From: Vitreoscilla sp.
GTDB lineage: Bacteria; Pseudomonadota; Gammaproteobacteria; Burkholderiales; Burkholderiaceae
Direction: 5' to 3'
Assembly (NCBI GenBank): GCA_014378125.1
Contig: JACMOG010000205.1
Span: 1 to 7,478 of the forward strand
DNA: 7,478 nucleotides
A program made the position numbers and the translations under genes. Positions 6,528-7,478 of this stretch are shown piece by piece; the first letter of the stretch is position 1; each line of letters opens with the position of its first letter. Below the pieces are notes generated by a model. That model was not told the origin of the DNA, searched no databases, and worked only from the letters and a program-made list of their open reading frames with translations.

Positions 6528-7478
6528 ATGCGCGACCATTCCCTGTTCTACATCGACCGCCAGTGGGTGCCGCCCGTCAACGGCGGCGAGCCCTTCGACG
6601 TGATCAACCCGGCCACCGAGGCCGTGGCCGGCGTCATCCGCCTGGGCGACGAGGCCGACGTCGAGCGCGCCGTCGCCGCCGCGCGGCGCGCGTTCGACGC
6701 GTGGTCGACCACGCCGTTGGCCACGCGCACCGAGCTGCTGGGACGCGTGGCCGGCATCTACGAGCGCCGCCTCGACGAGATCGCCGCGGCCATCAGCGAG
6801 GAGATGGGCGCGCCACTGGCGCGGCTCGCTCGGCCCGCGCAGGCGCCGCTGGGCCTGTGGCAGCTGCAGACCACGCTGGCGCTGGCCGCCGACTACCCGT
6901 TCGAGAAGCGCCAGGGCAACACCCACATCGTCAAGGAGGCCGTGGGCGTGTGCGCGCTGATCACGCCGTGGAACTGGCCGATGAACCAGGTGCTGTGCAA
7001 GGTGGCGCCCGCGCTGCTGGCCGGTTGCACCATGGTGCTCAAGCCGAGCGAGTTCGCGCCGTTCTCGGCGCAGATCCTCGCCGAGATCCTGCACGAGGCG
7101 GGCGTGCCGGCCGGCGTGTTCAACCTGATCCATGGCGACGGCGCGCGCATCGGGCCGCTGCTGTCGTCGCATCCCCACGTGGACATGGTGTCGCTCACCG
7201 GCTCCACGCGCGCCGGCAGTTCGGTGGCGCGGCACGCGGCCGACACCGTCAAGGTGGTCTCTCTCGAGCTGGGCGGCAAGTCGGCCAACATCATCCTGGC
7301 CGACGCACCGCTGGAGGAGGCCGTGGCCGCCGGCGTCACCAACATGATGTTCAACACGGGGCAGAGCTGCAACGCGCCGTCGCGCATGCTGGTGCCCGCG
7401 GCCAGGCTCGCCGAGGCGGAGCGCATCGCGGCGGCCACCGTCGAACGCCTCGTGGTGGGCGACCCCGCGAATGCGGCC
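6528..7478 (+). CDS. NAD(P)-dependent aldehyde dehydrogenase, C-terminus missing
   Basis: Partial gene: 317 codons are present of a family that normally runs to about 470-490, open at the right edge. It would oxidise an aldehyde to its carboxylic acid in the cytoplasm. The N-terminal FYIDRQWV and FDVINPATEAV are typical of the superfamily. Catalytic and cofactor residues are all present: Asn149 in TPWNWP (oxyanion stabilisation), Lys172 in KPSE (cofactor binding), LTGSTRAG at about 223-230, the general base Glu247 in ELGGKS, and the nucleophile Cys281 in GQSCNAPSR. It lies 27 bp behind the transporter gene in the same direction and is the third gene of the rightward unit. With the divergent alcohol dehydrogenase it could complete an alcohol-to-acid oxidation (inference). 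Substrate class within the superfamily cannot be told from this part. Confidence 0.95.
   Translation, partial: MRDHSLFYIDRQWVPPVNGGEPFDVINPATEAVAGVIRLGDEADVERAVAAARRAFDAWSTTPLATRTELLGRVAGIYERRLDEIAAAISEEMGAPLARLARPAQAPLGLWQLQTTLALAADYPFEKRQGNTHIVKEAVGVCALITPWNWPMNQVLCKVAPALLAGCTMVLKPSEFAPFSAQILAEILHEAGVPAGVFNLIHGDGARIGPLLSSHPHVDMVSLTGSTRAGSSVARHAADTVKVVSLELGGKSANIILADAPLEEAVAAGVTNMMFNTGQSCNAPSRMLVPAARLAEAERIAAATVERLVVGDPANAA

Noticed and set aside
5031..7235. Very long open frame on the minus strand opposite the transporter and aldehyde dehydrogenase genes
   Set aside because: Its translation is Arg/His/Gly/Gln-rich with no recognisable domain, while the plus strand carries two clear protein families. 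It is a by-product of G/C-biased third positions.

Overview
The window comes from a G+C-rich Gram-negative bacterium. The TonB-dependent outer-membrane receptor requires an outer membrane, and third codon positions are almost all G or C. The style fits a proteobacterium with broad catabolic ability, for example a Burkholderiales or sphingomonad-like lineage. That placement is a guess from gene style, not a demonstrated one.

The layout is two divergent transcription units. Leftward, reading from the centre, are a TetR-type regulator (2375 to 1704), a zinc-dependent medium-chain alcohol/polyol dehydrogenase (1707 to 688, overlapping the regulator by an ATGA junction) and the N-terminal third of a thiamine-pyrophosphate enzyme (609 to beyond base 1). 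Rightward are a TonB-dependent receptor (2557-5091), a UMF1/Atg22-like major facilitator transporter (5103-6500) and an aldehyde dehydrogenase (6528 to beyond the right edge). Gaps inside each unit are short (4-bp overlap and 78 bp; 11 bp and 27 bp) and show no convincing terminator, so each side looks like one operon. Both outermost genes are cut by the window edges.

The divergent control region (2376-2556) holds a sharply AT-rich island. In it the half-sites TAGT and ACTA alternate around a perfect GACTAA-N5-TTAGTC inverted repeat. Weak promoter-like hexamers can be placed on both strands so that the repeat sits inside both spacers. This is the best candidate operator for the TetR protein, which would then control both arms.

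Taken together the locus reads as an uptake-and-oxidation module. The receptor would bring a substrate across the outer membrane and the MFS protein across the inner membrane. The alcohol dehydrogenase, aldehyde dehydrogenase and TPP enzyme would then process alcohol, aldehyde and 2-oxo-acid or acyloin chemistry. The substrate cannot be read from the sequence. No RNA genes, insertion sequences, CRISPR arrays or phage genes were seen. I see no clearly novel type of system; the points of most interest are the operator architecture, the unknown substrate of the module, and an altered cofactor-binding position in the alcohol dehydrogenase.
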